Below, piece by piece: positions 36,007 to 44,978 of a stretch of 64,000 nucleotides of DNA (the stretch's first letter is position 1; every line of letters begins with the position of its first letter). Where the stretch lies: NCBI GenBank assembly GCA_963724945.1, contig CAVRWL010000003.1, positions 2,480,001 to 2,544,000 on the forward strand, given 5' to 3'. Position numbers and translations under genes: made by a program. Origin of the DNA: Hyphomicrobium_A sp963724945. Lineage in GTDB: Bacteria; Pseudomonadota; Alphaproteobacteria; Rhizobiales; Hyphomicrobiaceae. The notes below the pieces were generated by a model, which saw nothing but the letters and a program-made list of their open reading frames with translations, did not search any database and was not told where the DNA came from.

Positions 36007-37094
36007 CGAGCGGGTCGAGGAGGCCGACAGGCATGAAAAGAAAACCGAGCTATGCCGCGCTCGAAGCGGCCGCCAACGACCGCATTCTCATCATCGACGG
36101 CGCGATGGGCACGATGATCCAGCGCCACAAGCTCGATGAGGCAGGCTATCGGGGCGAGCGCTTCAAGGACTGGCCGCGCGATGTCAAGGGCAACAACGAC
36201 CTGCTCGTCCTGACCCAGCCCCGGATCATTGCCGAGATCCACGAGGCCTATCTCGAGGCTGGCGCCGACATCCTCGAGACCAACACCTTCAACGCGCAGG
36301 CCATCTCTCTCTCCGACTACGGCATGGAGAAGCTCGCCTACGAGATCAACGTCGCCGCGGCAAGAATCGCGCGCGCGGCCGCCGACAAGTGGACGAAGAT
36401 GACGCCGGATAAGCCGCGCTTCGTGGCGGGCGCCGTCGGGCCGACGAACCGCACCGCCTCGATCTCGCCCGACGTCAGCAATCCTGCTTTTCGCAACGTC
36501 GACTTTGACGAGTTGCGCGTGGCCTACAAGGAGCAGATCCGTGGGCTGATGGACGGCGGCGTCGACATCATCCTGATCGAGACCATCTTCGATACGCTCA
36601 ACGCCAAGGCCGCCGGCGTCGCCACGCTCGAGGTCTTCGAGGAGAAGGACCTCGAGCTGCCTATTATGATCTCGGGGACGATAACGGACCGCTCCGGCCG
36701 TACGCTGTCCGGCCAGACGCCGGAGGCCTTCTGGTACTCCATGCGCCACTTAAAGCCGTTCTCGATAGGGCTCAATTGCGCGCTCGGGGCCGAGCTCATG
36801 CGCCCCTACCTCGCGGAGCTGGCGGCGCATGCGGACGCCCGCATCTCGGCCTATCCCAACGCCGGGCTGCCCAATGCCATGGGCGAGTACGATCAGACGC
36901 CGGACGACATGGCCTGCCAGATGGAGCCCTGGGCCAAGGACGGTATCGTTAATATCGTCGGCGGCTGCTGCGGCTCCACGCCCGACCACATCCGCCACAT
37001 CGCCCGGCACGTCGCCGGTCGTTCGCCGCACAAAATCCCAACACTTCCGGCAAAGTTGCGATTGTCGGGCTTGGAGCCATTCGTTCATGGCTGA
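36003..37094 (+). CDS. metH: Methionine synthase, homocysteine-binding subunit (split MetH, N part)
   Basis: The first module of cobalamin-dependent methionine synthase as a stand-alone 363 aa protein. It has ILIIDGAMGTMIQRHKLDE, the zinc-binding cysteines in GLNCALG (about C259) and VGGCCGSTPDHIRHIA (about C322-C323), and ends naturally in LSGLEPFVHG, so the break lies at the domain boundary. The ATG at 36003 overlaps the metF stop by four bases; an ATG at 36033 is an alternative. The remaining MetH modules are at 37861. The split form is known in some Alphaproteobacteria. Confidence 0.92.
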   Translation: MTSGSRRPTGMKRKPSYAALEAAANDRILIIDGAMGTMIQRHKLDEAGYRGERFKDWPRDVKGNNDLLVLTQPRIIAEIHEAYLEAGADILETNTFNAQAISLSDYGMEKLAYEINVAAARIARAAADKWTKMTPDKPRFVAGAVGPTNRTASISPDVSNPAFRNVDFDELRVAYKEQIRGLMDGGVDIILIETIFDTLNAKAAGVATLEVFEEKDLELPIMISGTITDRSGRTLSGQTPEAFWYSMRHLKPFSIGLNCALGAELMRPYLAELAAHADARISAYPNAGLPNAMGEYDQTPDDMACQMEPWAKDGIVNIVGGCCGSTPDHIRHIARHVAGRSPHKIPTLPAKLRLSGLEPFVHG

Positions 37095-37159
37095 GGGAGC
37101 CCGAGCCGTTATGCTAGACAACAGCCGCGGGGCAGCCCACCGGGGATGGGAAAAAAGTC

Positions 37160-37753
37160 ATGCGTGTCATCAAGATCGATCTGCCGGCGACCTTGACCCC
37201 GGTCGATCCGGAACTAAGCCTTGCATCCGACGAAATTCGCGCCCAGCTCTATCGCGAGCTTGCCAACCTCGACAATCAGATCAACGAGAACGTGCGCGAA
37301 CGGGCACGCTCCTATTTCCCCGAGGCCTATTCTGTCTTCGTGCGTACCGTGCCCGATCCCGACCGGGTGCGCACCTCGACGACATTGTGGATCGTCGATC
37401 CCAACGTGCGCTGGCCGGCGGGGCTCTTAACGCGCTCGGCCTGGCGGCTCTTCATTCCGATCTTTGCCCACGTGGTCAGGGAAGCGATGTCGAGCCAGAT
37501 GCCGGGCGTCAAGTTCCATATCAAAGAGCAGGACGCAAAGATCTCCGTGTTGGCGCCAACGCGCGGCTACAAGGATCCGGTGGTTCTGATCATCGTGACG
37601 ATACTGCTGACGTCGCTCTTCTGGCTTCTCGTGCAGCCCCACGTCACGGAATGGACTTCGGCGCCTCCGCCCGTTCCGCATGCGGCCTCGGCGCCACCGC
37701 CCGTTCCGCACGGGGTTTCGGCGCCTCCGCTCGTTGCGCCCATGCCGCGCTGA
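37160..37753 (+). CDS. Membrane-anchored protein of unknown function inside the metH locus
   Basis: A 197 aa protein beginning MRVIKIDLPATLTPVDPEL, with a basic/acidic soluble region (residues 1-135), one membrane segment (VLIIVTILLTSLFWLLV, near 145-160) and a Pro/Ala-rich tail made of repeated SAPPPVPH units. No domain is recognised. The ATG follows a short GGGG-rich sequence. It separates the two MetH-encoding ORFs and is in the same orientation, so it is probably co-transcribed, but nothing in its sequence indicates a role in methionine synthesis. Confidence 0.62.
   Translation: MRVIKIDLPATLTPVDPELSLASDEIRAQLYRELANLDNQINENVRERARSYFPEAYSVFVRTVPDPDRVRTSTTLWIVDPNVRWPAGLLTRSAWRLFIPIFAHVVREAMSSQMPGVKFHIKEQDAKISVLAPTRGYKDPVVLIIVTILLTSLFWLLVQPHVTEWTSAPPPVPHAASAPPPVPHGVSAPPLVAPMPR
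37658..37747 (+). repeat. Three 30-base tandem repeats
   Basis: Units at 37658, 37688 and 37718 each begin TCGGCGCC and encode SAPPPVPH plus two residues; copies differ at a few bases and the third is the most diverged. They form the C-terminal tail of the preceding protein. Confidence 0.8.
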
Positions 37754-37860
37754 AGGCCGCACCCTTTCGATCAACGCTTGAGTGTCCGAGCGGTTGCACG
37801 CCGAACCGACGCGCGCGCACGAGCGCAGTGCGCCAGCATAACAAGGATGCTTGAGAACAA

Positions 37861-40557
37861 ATGACAACGACAAGCGCGGCAACGAGCTTCATCAACGTCG
37901 GCGAGCGCACGAACGTCACCGGCTCGGCCAAGTTCCGCAAGCTCATCGAGGCGGGCGACTATCAGGCCGCGCTCGCCGTCGCGCGCGCTCAGGTCGAGAA
38001 CGGCGCGCAGATCCTCGACGTCAACATGGACGAGGGCCTTCTCAACTCGGAGGAGGCGATGAGGATATTCTTGAACCTCATTGCCACCGAGCCCGACATC
38101 GCGCGCGTGCCGATCATGATCGATTCCTCGAAATGGAGCGTCATCGAGGCCGGCTTGAAGTGCGTGCAGGGCAAGGCCATCGTCAACTCGATCAGCCTCA
38201 AGGAAGGCGAGGGCCCGTTCCTCGAGCACGCCCGCAAGATCTTGCGCTACGGCGCCGCCGTCGTCGTCATGGCCTTCGATGAGGAAGGCCAAGCCGATAC
38301 CGCCGGGCGCAAGGTCGCGATCTGCGAGCGCGCCTATAAGCTTCTGACCGAGAAGGTCGGCTTTCCGCCCGAGGACATCATCTTTGATCCCAACATCTTT
38401 GCGGTCGCGACTGGCATCGAGGAGCACAACAACTACGGCCTTGCCTACATCGAGGCGGCGCGCGCCATTAAGGAGAGGATGCCGCTCGTGCATGTCTCGG
38501 GCGGCGTGTCGAACTTGTCGTTTGCCTTCCGCGGCAACGAGCCCGTGCGCGAGGCGATGCACTCGGTGTTCCTCTACCATGCGATCCAGGCGGGCATGGA
38601 CATGGGCATCGTCAACGCCGGCCAACTTGCGCTCTACGACGACATCGACCCGGAGCTGCGCGAGTTGTGCGAGGACGTGGTGCTGAACCGGCGTCCCGAC
38701 GGCACCGACCGGCTGCTCGAGGCCGCGGCCAAGTTCAAGGGTGATGTCAGCGGAGCCAAAGCCAAGGAGAAGGATCTCTCCTGGCGCGAGGCCCCGGTCG
38801 AGACGCGCCTCTCGCATGCGCTCGTGCACGGGATCACCGACTACATCGAGGCCGACACCGAGGAGGCGCGCCAGAAGGCGGCAAAGCCCTTGGAGGTGAT
38901 CGAGGGGCCGCTGATGGCCGGTATGAACGTGGTCGGCGACCTGTTCGGTGCAGGCAAGATGTTCCTGCCGCAGGTCGTGAAGTCCGCGCGCGTGATGAAG
39001 CAGGCCGTCGCCTATCTGCAACCTTTCCTCGAAGCCGAGAAGAAGGCGTCCGGCCTCGAGGCGCGCCCGGCCGCCGGCAAGATCGTCATGGCCACCGTCA
39101 AGGGTGACGTGCACGATATCGGCAAGAACATCGTCGGCGTCGTGCTCCAGTGCAACAACTACCAGGTGATCGACCTCGGGGTCATGGTGCCGGCAGCGAA
39201 GATCCTCGAGACAGCGAAGCGGGAGAAGGCGGACATCATCGGGCTGTCGGGGCTCATCACGCCCTCGCTCGACGAGATGTGCTTCGTCGCCGCCGAGATG
39301 GAGCGCGAGGGCTTCGATTGTCCGCTTCTGATCGGTGGTGCCACCACGAGCCGCGTGCACACCGCCGTCAAGATCAGCCCCAACTACGAGAAGGGGCAGG
39401 CGATCTATGTGCTCGATGCGAGCCGCGCCGTCGGCGTCGTCTCTAAGCTCTTGTCGGAGGCGGAGCGCAAGTCGTACGTGGGCGAGATCCGCTCCGAGTA
39501 CATAAAGGTGCGCGAGGCGCACGTGAGGAGCGAGGCCGCAAAGCGGCGCATCACGCTGGCCGCGGCGCGCGCCAACAAGTTCGCGATCGATTGGCAGGCC
39601 TACAAGCCGCCCAAGCCGCGTTTCCTCGGCGTAGAGGCCTTCGGCGATTACAGTCTGGCCGAGCTTGCTCGCTATATCGACTGGACCCCGTTCTTCCAGG
39701 CCTGGGAGCTCACCGGCCGCTATCCCGCGATCCTCAAGGACAACAAGGTCGGCGCGGAAGCGAGCAAGCTCTTCAACGATGCTCAGGCGATGCTCAAGCG
39801 CATCGTCGCAGAGAAATGGATCAAGGCGGCCGGTGTCGTGGGCTTCTGGCCGGCCAACAGCATCGGCGACGACATCGAGGTCTTCACCGACGAGGGCCGC
39901 AAAAAGCGCCTCGCGGTGCTGCACACGCTGCGCCAGCAGATCGCGCGCGATCCCTCGCGCGAGCGCGCGCATACCGCACTTTCAGACTTCGTCGCGCCGA
40001 AGGAGACGGGGCTTGCCGACTATGTCGGCGGCTTTGCAGTGACAACGGGCCTCGGCGAGGAAGAGGCGCTGAAAGCGCGCATTCCAGCGACCGACGACTA
40101 CAGCCGCATCATCCTCAAGGCTCTGGCAGACCGCTTTGCGGAAGCCTTCGCCGAGCGCCTGCACGAGCGCGTGCGCAAGGAGCTGTGGGGCTATGCGCCA
40201 ACGGAACAGCTTTCGAAGGAAGAGCTGATCGGCGAGAAATACCGCGGCATCCGTCCGGCGCCAGGATACCCGGCGCAGCCCGACCACACCGAGAAGGCGA
40301 CGCTGTGGAGGCTCATGGACGTCGAGGCTACGACGGGCATCACGCTCACCGAGAGCTATGCGATGTGGCCCGGCGCATCGGTCTCCGGTCTCTATCTGTC
40401 GCATCCCGACAGCCACTATTTCGGCGTCGGCAAGGTCGAGCGCGACCAGGTGGAGGACTATGCGCGACGCAAAGGCTGGACGGTTGCCGAGACCGAGCGC
40501 TGGCTCGCACCGGTGCTGAACTATGATCCGCGCGCATTGCGCGAGGCGGCGGCCTGA
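37861..40557 (+). CDS. metH: Methionine synthase, folate/B12/activation subunit (split MetH, C part)
   Basis: This 898 aa protein carries the remaining MetH modules: methyl-THF-binding domain (INVGERTNVTGSAKFRKLI, residues 11-270), B12 cap and Rossmann domains (axial histidine H418 in GDVHDIGKN; IIGLSGLITPSLDEM), and the C-terminal SAM-binding activation domain (from about 560; EKATLWRLMDV, ITLTESYAMWPGASVSG, SHPDSHYFGVGK). It works with the homocysteine subunit encoded at 36003. The ATG at 37861 is the natural start just before the pterin domain. B12-dependent methionine synthesis is therefore expected. Confidence 0.94.
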   Translation: MTTTSAATSFINVGERTNVTGSAKFRKLIEAGDYQAALAVARAQVENGAQILDVNMDEGLLNSEEAMRIFLNLIATEPDIARVPIMIDSSKWSVIEAGLKCVQGKAIVNSISLKEGEGPFLEHARKILRYGAAVVVMAFDEEGQADTAGRKVAICERAYKLLTEKVGFPPEDIIFDPNIFAVATGIEEHNNYGLAYIEAARAIKERMPLVHVSGGVSNLSFAFRGNEPVREAMHSVFLYHAIQAGMDMGIVNAGQLALYDDIDPELRELCEDVVLNRRPDGTDRLLEAAAKFKGDVSGAKAKEKDLSWREAPVETRLSHALVHGITDYIEADTEEARQKAAKPLEVIEGPLMAGMNVVGDLFGAGKMFLPQVVKSARVMKQAVAYLQPFLEAEKKASGLEARPAAGKIVMATVKGDVHDIGKNIVGVVLQCNNYQVIDLGVMVPAAKILETAKREKADIIGLSGLITPSLDEMCFVAAEMEREGFDCPLLIGGATTSRVHTAVKISPNYEKGQAIYVLDASRAVGVVSKLLSEAERKSYVGEIRSEYIKVREAHVRSEAAKRRITLAAARANKFAIDWQAYKPPKPRFLGVEAFGDYSLAELARYIDWTPFFQAWELTGRYPAILKDNKVGAEASKLFNDAQAMLKRIVAEKWIKAAGVVGFWPANSIGDDIEVFTDEGRKKRLAVLHTLRQQIARDPSRERAHTALSDFVAPKETGLADYVGGFAVTTGLGEEEALKARIPATDDYSRIILKALADRFAEAFAERLHERVRKELWGYAPTEQLSKEELIGEKYRGIRPAPGYPAQPDHTEKATLWRLMDVEATTGITLTESYAMWPGASVSGLYLSHPDSHYFGVGKVERDQVEDYARRKGWTVAETERWLAPVLNYDPRALREAAA

Positions 40558-40659
40558 TCATGCGTGCTGCATCGCCTCGGGCGCAAGCGCGTGATAAATA
40601 GCATCTAGCGTGTTCGACCGCCGTCGACGGACAAGCGCTACTTCTTGGGGGAGAAACCG

Positions 40660-40998
40660 ATGCTTGGACGCCTAATCCTTATTCTACTGCAGGCGATTAT
40701 CGCCTGGTTCGCCGCGCCGATCATTGCGGGATATGTCCCTGTGCCGGGCGCATTCTCTTTGTTCCTCTTCGCGATCATCTGCGCCATCATCGTCTTCCTG
40801 GTCGGCATCATCGCCGCGCAGGTGCTGCGCGATATCGGCCAGCCCGGCAGCGCGGCGTTGACGTGGGCGCTCATCTTCGCGCTGATCGGCGCCGCACTCG
40901 CCACGTGGGGCCCGCAATTCTTGCCGCAGATCCACCGCGTATCACCGCGTGCGCTGGTGCTGGCCGGCGCCATTCTCGGCTACCTGATCAAGCGCTAG
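40660..40998 (+). CDS. Small four-TM membrane protein, unknown function
   Basis: A 112 aa protein beginning MLGRLILILLQAII, with about four hydrophobic helices covering nearly all of it and a final LGYLIKR. GGGGGAG lies six bases before the ATG at 40660. No motif beyond membrane topology is visible. A strong hairpin follows 26 bases after the stop. Confidence 0.68.
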   Translation: MLGRLILILLQAIIAWFAAPIIAGYVPVPGAFSLFLFAIICAIIVFLVGIIAAQVLRDIGQPGSAALTWALIFALIGAALATWGPQFLPQIHRVSPRALVLAGAILGYLIKR

Positions 40999-41023
40999 GT
41001 CTTAGGCTGTTGCAGAAAACACC

Positions 41024-41051
41024 GAAGGCGCGGAGATCGCTCCGCGCCTTC
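41024..41051 (+). terminator. Intrinsic terminator-like hairpin
   Basis: A perfect 12-bp stem (GAAGGCGCGGAG pairing with CTCCGCGCCTTC) closes a four-base ATCG loop just after the small membrane protein gene. The following TCTTGTCTC is only weakly T-rich, so termination is likely but not certain. Confidence 0.6.
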
Positions 41052-41142
41052 TCTTGTCTCGCTTTGCTTTGCCATACCCGGGCTCGGGGGAGGGCCCGGG
41101 GCTAGGAGTAGAAGCTAATCGCGTCTGGTCGTCGGTTACGCC

Positions 41143-41226
41143 TCAGACAATGCCAAACACGATTGCAGCGATGAAGCCGAATGACAGAAGCGCAGCAAGC
41201 ACGTTCAGTCGCATCGTGAGTTCCAT
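41143..41226 (-). CDS. 27-residue single-TM small protein
   Basis: A short ORF read leftward from ATG at 41226: MELTMRLNVLAALLSFGF, then a hydrophobic end. AGGAGG lies five bases before the ATG, an ideal ribosome site. After six residues the remainder is one membrane helix (LAALLSFGFIAAIVFGIV). Small proteins of this kind are common in rhizobia but go unannotated. The two hairpins in its leader (41242-41259 and 41267-41290) suggest a structured 5' UTR. Confidence 0.62.
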   Translation of the reverse strand: MELTMRLNVLAALLSFGFIAAIVFGIV

Positions 41227-41597
41227 CGTTGCCTCCTTCCGGTCGCCTTGGCTGGCGACTCCTTGCGGCACGGATAAGGGCGTCCGTGCCAACCTCATCA
41301 GGCTATGAGTGAGCAGCGGCCATTGCCAAGCGAAAAAGTTATTGCGATGCGGGAGCCTGATCGCTTTCTAATCGAATGCGGTCAAACACTAATCATCGTC
41401 GGCGAATGCGCCACAGATGTGTGATCGATTTGCCGACGCTTACATAGGCTCTTGCTGCGACGACAGGCAGATTGAGCAGAAAAGCATCAGCTGCAATGTT
41501 GTTCCATCTTTTGATCGCAGCCCCTTGCGACTGTTGCGGCGCGAAACAAATCCTGTTGACGAGATGATGCGCCCAAAAAAATTTGGTGGAGACATCG
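41227..41597. other. Intergenic region before acuI
   Basis: 371 bases without a supported gene apart from the leader hairpins noted at 41242-41290. The right half is AT-richer and should carry the acuI promoter; GGTGGAG at 41585-41591 is the acuI ribosome site. Confidence 0.5.
41242..41290 (-). promoter_or_regulatory. Two leader hairpins upstream of the 27-codon gene
   Basis: Stem 1 pairs GTCGCC (41242-41247) with GGCGAC (41254-41259); stem 2 pairs GGCACGGA (41267-41274) with TCCGTGCC (41283-41290). Both lie in the region transcribed ahead of the small gene on the minus strand. Function is unknown; no known riboswitch consensus was recognised. Confidence 0.4.
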
Positions 41598-42581
41598 ATG
41601 GCGAGCTTCAACGCGCTGCTGCTGACGAAGGCGCAAGCCGGCGTTGGCGCGTCCTGGACGCAGCTCACCGACGCCGATCTGATTGAGGGCGACGTGACCG
41701 TGCGCGTCACGCATTCCACGATCAATTACAAGGACGGTCTGGCACTGACCGGCAAGCTGCCGGGCTTGCGCCTTCCGCTCATTCCCGGCGTCGATTTCGC
41801 CGGCACCGTCATCGCGTCCCAGCACCCCGACTTCAAAACCGGCGACGACGTCATCCTCAACGGTTGGGGGTGCGGCGAGCGCCACCACGGTGGCTACGCT
41901 GAGCGCGCGCGCGTCAAGGGCGACTGGCTCGTCAAGCGCCCCGACACGTTCACGAGCGCCGAGACCATGGCCATCGGCACGGCCGGCTATACCGCGATGC
42001 TGGCGGTGCTGGCGCTCGAGGCGCATGAGGTGGCGCCCGCCAAGGGGTCCGTGCTCGTCACGGGAGCTGCGGGCGGGGTCGGCAGCGTCGCGATCGCGCT
42101 TCTATCCAAACTTGGGTTCGAGGTCATCGCCGCAACCGGGCGGCTCAGCGAGGCGGACTACCTCAAAGGGCTCGGAGCCGCGCATGTCATCGATCGCAGC
42201 GAGCTCGCGGGCCCAGCGCGGCCGCTCGCCAAGGAGCGCTGGGCCGGGGCCATCGACGTCGCCGGCTCGCACACGCTCGCCAATGCTCTCTCCATGACGA
42301 AATACGGCGGAGCCGTTGCCGCGGCCGGACTCGCGCAAGGCATCGACCTGCCGGGATCGGTAGCGCCGTTCATCCTGCGCGGGGTGACGCTCGCTGGCAT
42401 CGATAGCGTCATGGCGCCGAGGGAGAAGCGCATCCTCGCCTGGCAGCGGCTGGCGCGCGACCTCGATCGCCAGAAGCTTGCTGCGCTCACGGTGACGCAT
42501 CCGCTCGCCGACGTCATGGCGCTCGCGCCGCAGATCCTTGCCGGAAAGATCCGCGGGCGTGTGGTGTTGGAGGTCGCCTAG
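41598..42581 (+). CDS. acuI: Acryloyl-CoA reductase-like zinc-independent MDR oxidoreductase (AcuI/YhdH)
   Basis: A 327 aa medium-chain reductase of the AcuI/YhdH group, which reduces acryloyl-CoA to propionyl-CoA with NADPH. Landmarks are HSTINYKDGLALTG, LPLIPGVDFAGTV, NGWGCGERHHGGYAERARV and the nucleotide-binding VLVTGAAGGVGSVAI. The final IRGRVVLEVA is typical. The length is close to E. coli YhdH. The ATG at 41598 has GGTGGAG upstream. It ends in a four-base convergent overlap with the GNAT gene. Confidence 0.9.
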   Translation: MASFNALLLTKAQAGVGASWTQLTDADLIEGDVTVRVTHSTINYKDGLALTGKLPGLRLPLIPGVDFAGTVIASQHPDFKTGDDVILNGWGCGERHHGGYAERARVKGDWLVKRPDTFTSAETMAIGTAGYTAMLAVLALEAHEVAPAKGSVLVTGAAGGVGSVAIALLSKLGFEVIAATGRLSEADYLKGLGAAHVIDRSELAGPARPLAKERWAGAIDVAGSHTLANALSMTKYGGAVAAAGLAQGIDLPGSVAPFILRGVTLAGIDSVMAPREKRILAWQRLARDLDRQKLAALTVTHPLADVMALAPQILAGKIRGRVVLEVA

Positions 42582-43093
42582 AGCCGCTTGCGCATCAGGA
42601 TCTCCGTGCGGCCCTCGCACACCAGGCTGTCCAGCCACGCGACGTCACGGAACCCATGGCGCTCATAGAGGCGGATGGCGTCGGCATTGATGGCGGAGGC
42701 CGCAACCCAGAGATTGCGCTCATTCGCGTTGCGCGTCTCGCACTCGGCCCACGCCAGCACCGCGCTGCCAAAGCCCCGGCGCTGAAAATCGGGAAGCATC
42801 GCGAGGAACTGGATATAGGGCCCGCGCAACCACGCCAGTCTCAACCCCATTGCGCCGGCGATGGCGCCGCCGAACGTCAGTAGAAAACGCGGGGCGCCCG
42901 GCTCGCGCCCGGCGAGATAGGCGGTCAAAGCCGACGCCGGATAGGCGTAGGTGGCCCAAGGATCGATGGACGCGAAGGCGGCGCCGAGCCTTTCAGCTTC
43001 CGCGGTCGGCAATGGCTCCATGATGAGCGGCGCGTCTGCGCCCTCGACCGGTACCTCGTAGCGCAGCTTAGCGAAGGGGGCTGCGGCGGTCAT
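42578..43093 (-). CDS. GNAT-family N-acetyltransferase
   Basis: A 171 aa protein with a GNAT acetyl-CoA site: FLAMLPDFQRRGFGSAVLAWAE, where the QRRGFGS turn is the pyrophosphate-binding loop, then LWVAASAINADAIRLYERHGFRDV. Substrate unknown. The ATG at 43093 overlaps the stop of the upstream deacetylase gene as ATGA, so the two are probably co-transcribed and coupled. Confidence 0.88.
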   Translation of the reverse strand: MTAAAPFAKLRYEVPVEGADAPLIMEPLPTAEAERLGAAFASIDPWATYAYPASALTAYLAGREPGAPRFLLTFGGAIAGAMGLRLAWLRGPYIQFLAMLPDFQRRGFGSAVLAWAECETRNANERNLWVAASAINADAIRLYERHGFRDVAWLDSLVCEGRTEILMRKRL

Positions 43094-44118
43094 GGGTGGA
43101 TCGTGGTGATCCAGCCGTCGGCGGGGTGCGCGCGGTGCGCGACGAGAAAATCGTAGCGATCGGTATCGCCGGGGCGGTTGTCGTAGCAGCGTTGCACGAC
43201 GACGGGACGCCCCGCCGCGAGCAGCTCGGAGACGGTGACGAACTCGTAGCCTTTGGCGCGCAAGGCCGGCAGTGCCAGCGGCAGCGCCTCCGCCGTGTGC
43301 CATCCCCGGCCATTGGCGTGCGCGAGAAGGATGGAGCCGGGACGGGCATGGCGCAGCATCGCCTGCGCGATGGCGCGCGCCGATTGGCCGGGAGCGGGGT
43401 CGCCGGTGGAGACGTCCCACTGGATTGCCGTCAGTCCGAGATCATTGACGGCAGTGATCGCGGCGGCATTGCAGGCGCCATAGGGGAAACGAAAGAGCGA
43501 GGGTAGTGGGGCAACCGCGCTCATCGCGTCGGGAAGCGCGCGCACGCACTGGGCCCGCGCAAGCGAAGCGCGGATCGTCGCGTAGGAGCGCTGCGGACCG
43601 AGGATCTCGTTTGTGAGGCGTGCGCCCGTGAGCCTGCGCAGATTGCGATGTGCCTCGCTATGGTTGCCGATCTCGAACAGCGGATCGGCCATCATCTGGC
43701 GTGCGCGCTCGGCGTGCGAGCGCAGCCACTTGCCGCCGGCGAAGAAGGTGGCCTTGATGTGCTCCTTGCGCAAATAGTCGATGATTGCGCCGTCATAGCC
43801 CGCGACCTCGCCCGGCTGCTCGCACAAGTCGAATGTGAGGGCGATGAGCTTAGCGCCGCCAGGAAGGTCGACGCGGCGGATCACGCCTTTAATGGCACTG
43901 GGAGGCGCGGACGTCGCGAGCGGGTCCGGGGGCGGCGGCAAGTCGTATTTGTGGATGCCTTTTCTCGGTGGCTTCTCGGCCGGATTGGCCGCAAGCGCCG
44001 CGGGAGCCCAGCAGGCATCGAGCAAGGATTGCGGCTGCGCGGCAAGCGCCGGACTAATGCCGAACCCGGCGGCTGCGAGCGCCATTCCCGCACGTCGGAC
44101 GTACAGATACGCCGTCAC
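43090..44118 (-). CDS. Secreted polysaccharide deacetylase (NodB homology) protein
   Basis: A 342 aa protein with an N-terminal signal (ALAAAGFGISPALA). The NodB-type carbohydrate esterase 4 domain has motif 1 IALTFDLCEQPGEV (catalytic Asp), motif 2 NHSEAHRN (His pair, HxxxH), RFPYGACNAAAI (motif 3) and the late ILLAHANGRG. These enzymes remove acetyl groups from peptidoglycan or exopolysaccharide in the periplasm. The proline-rich stretch after the signal is a linker. Confidence 0.87.
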   Translation of the reverse strand: MTAYLYVRRAGMALAAAGFGISPALAAQPQSLLDACWAPAALAANPAEKPPRKGIHKYDLPPPPDPLATSAPPSAIKGVIRRVDLPGGAKLIALTFDLCEQPGEVAGYDGAIIDYLRKEHIKATFFAGGKWLRSHAERARQMMADPLFEIGNHSEAHRNLRRLTGARLTNEILGPQRSYATIRASLARAQCVRALPDAMSAVAPLPSLFRFPYGACNAAAITAVNDLGLTAIQWDVSTGDPAPGQSARAIAQAMLRHARPGSILLAHANGRGWHTAEALPLALPALRAKGYEFVTVSELLAAGRPVVVQRCYDNRPGDTDRYDFLVAHRAHPADGWITTIHP

Positions 44119-44180
44119 TCATCACCTCCGAGGCTCAGACCGCATACTCCCTCGCGCGCCGGGCGTAAAGCTGCGACCAC

Positions 44181-44978
44181 TCAGCGGCCCTCAAATCGCG
44201 GCTTGCGCTTATCGAGGAACGCGCGGCGTCCTTCGGCGTAATCGGCGCTGTCAAAGCAGGCCGCCACCGCGGCATCGAGCGCGCCTACGTCGGGCTCTTC
44301 GGGATGACGAACGAGCTCATCGATCGTGAGCTTGGCCGCGCGCACGGTGAGCGGCGCATTGGCCGCGATCTCGTCGGCGAGCGCGCGCGTGCGCGCCTCG
44401 AGCTCTGCCGCCGGTACGACCGCGTTGACGAGGCCCATCGCGAAAGCCTCGGCAACTTTGAAACGGCGCGCGGTGAACAGCATCTCCTTGGCGCGCGAGG
44501 GTGGCACGGCCGCGAGCAGCGGGCGCACCCAGCGGGCGTTGTAGCCGAGCCCGAGCTTGGCGGCGGGGATGGCGAACTCCGCCTTCTCGTCGGCGAGCCG
44601 GATGTCGGTGCACAGCGCCAGGCCCAAACCGCCGCCGAGACAGAACCCGTGGATCATGGCGATGGTCGGCTTGCTGCAGCGGCTCAAAGCCATGAAGGCG
44701 GCGTCATTGAGCGCATCGTATGCGGCGGCGTTGTCGCCCGAGCGCACGCTATCGAATTCGGAGATATCGGCGCCGGCCGAGAAGGCACGCTCGCCCTCGC
44801 CTCGCAAGACGACGACACGGACATCGGGATCGCTCTCGCAGGCACCGACGAGATCGGGCAGCGCTTTCCACATCGCGGCGGTGAGCGCGTTCATGCGCGA
44901 GGGGTTGGCGGCGACGATGAAGGCGCATGCGCCCATGCGCTGGAGCCTAAGGGCAGCGGTCGGCGGGGTGTCCTGCAT
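44181..44978 (-). CDS. Enoyl-CoA hydratase/isomerase-family protein
   Basis: A 265 aa crotonase-fold protein. The oxyanion-hole pieces are present (AFSAGADISEF and IHGFCLGGGLGLALCTDIRLA), as is the acyl-CoA-binding pattern. The two catalytic glutamates of classical hydratases are missing: GGGLGLA replaces GGGCELA, and IPAAKLG replaces the QPE segment. It may therefore be a different crotonase activity, or non-hydrating. The ATG at 44978 begins MQDTPPTAALRL. It is separate from the deacetylase gene by 62 bases. Confidence 0.85.
   Translation of the reverse strand: MQDTPPTAALRLQRMGACAFIVAANPSRMNALTAAMWKALPDLVGACESDPDVRVVVLRGEGERAFSAGADISEFDSVRSGDNAAAYDALNDAAFMALSRCSKPTIAMIHGFCLGGGLGLALCTDIRLADEKAEFAIPAAKLGLGYNARWVRPLLAAVPPSRAKEMLFTARRFKVAEAFAMGLVNAVVPAAELEARTRALADEIAANAPLTVRAAKLTIDELVRHPEEPDVGALDAAVAACFDSADYAEGRRAFLDKRKPRFEGR

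Noticed and set aside
37771..39972. 733-codon minus-strand frame over metH
   Set aside because: Antisense shadow of the second MetH ORF, without motifs.
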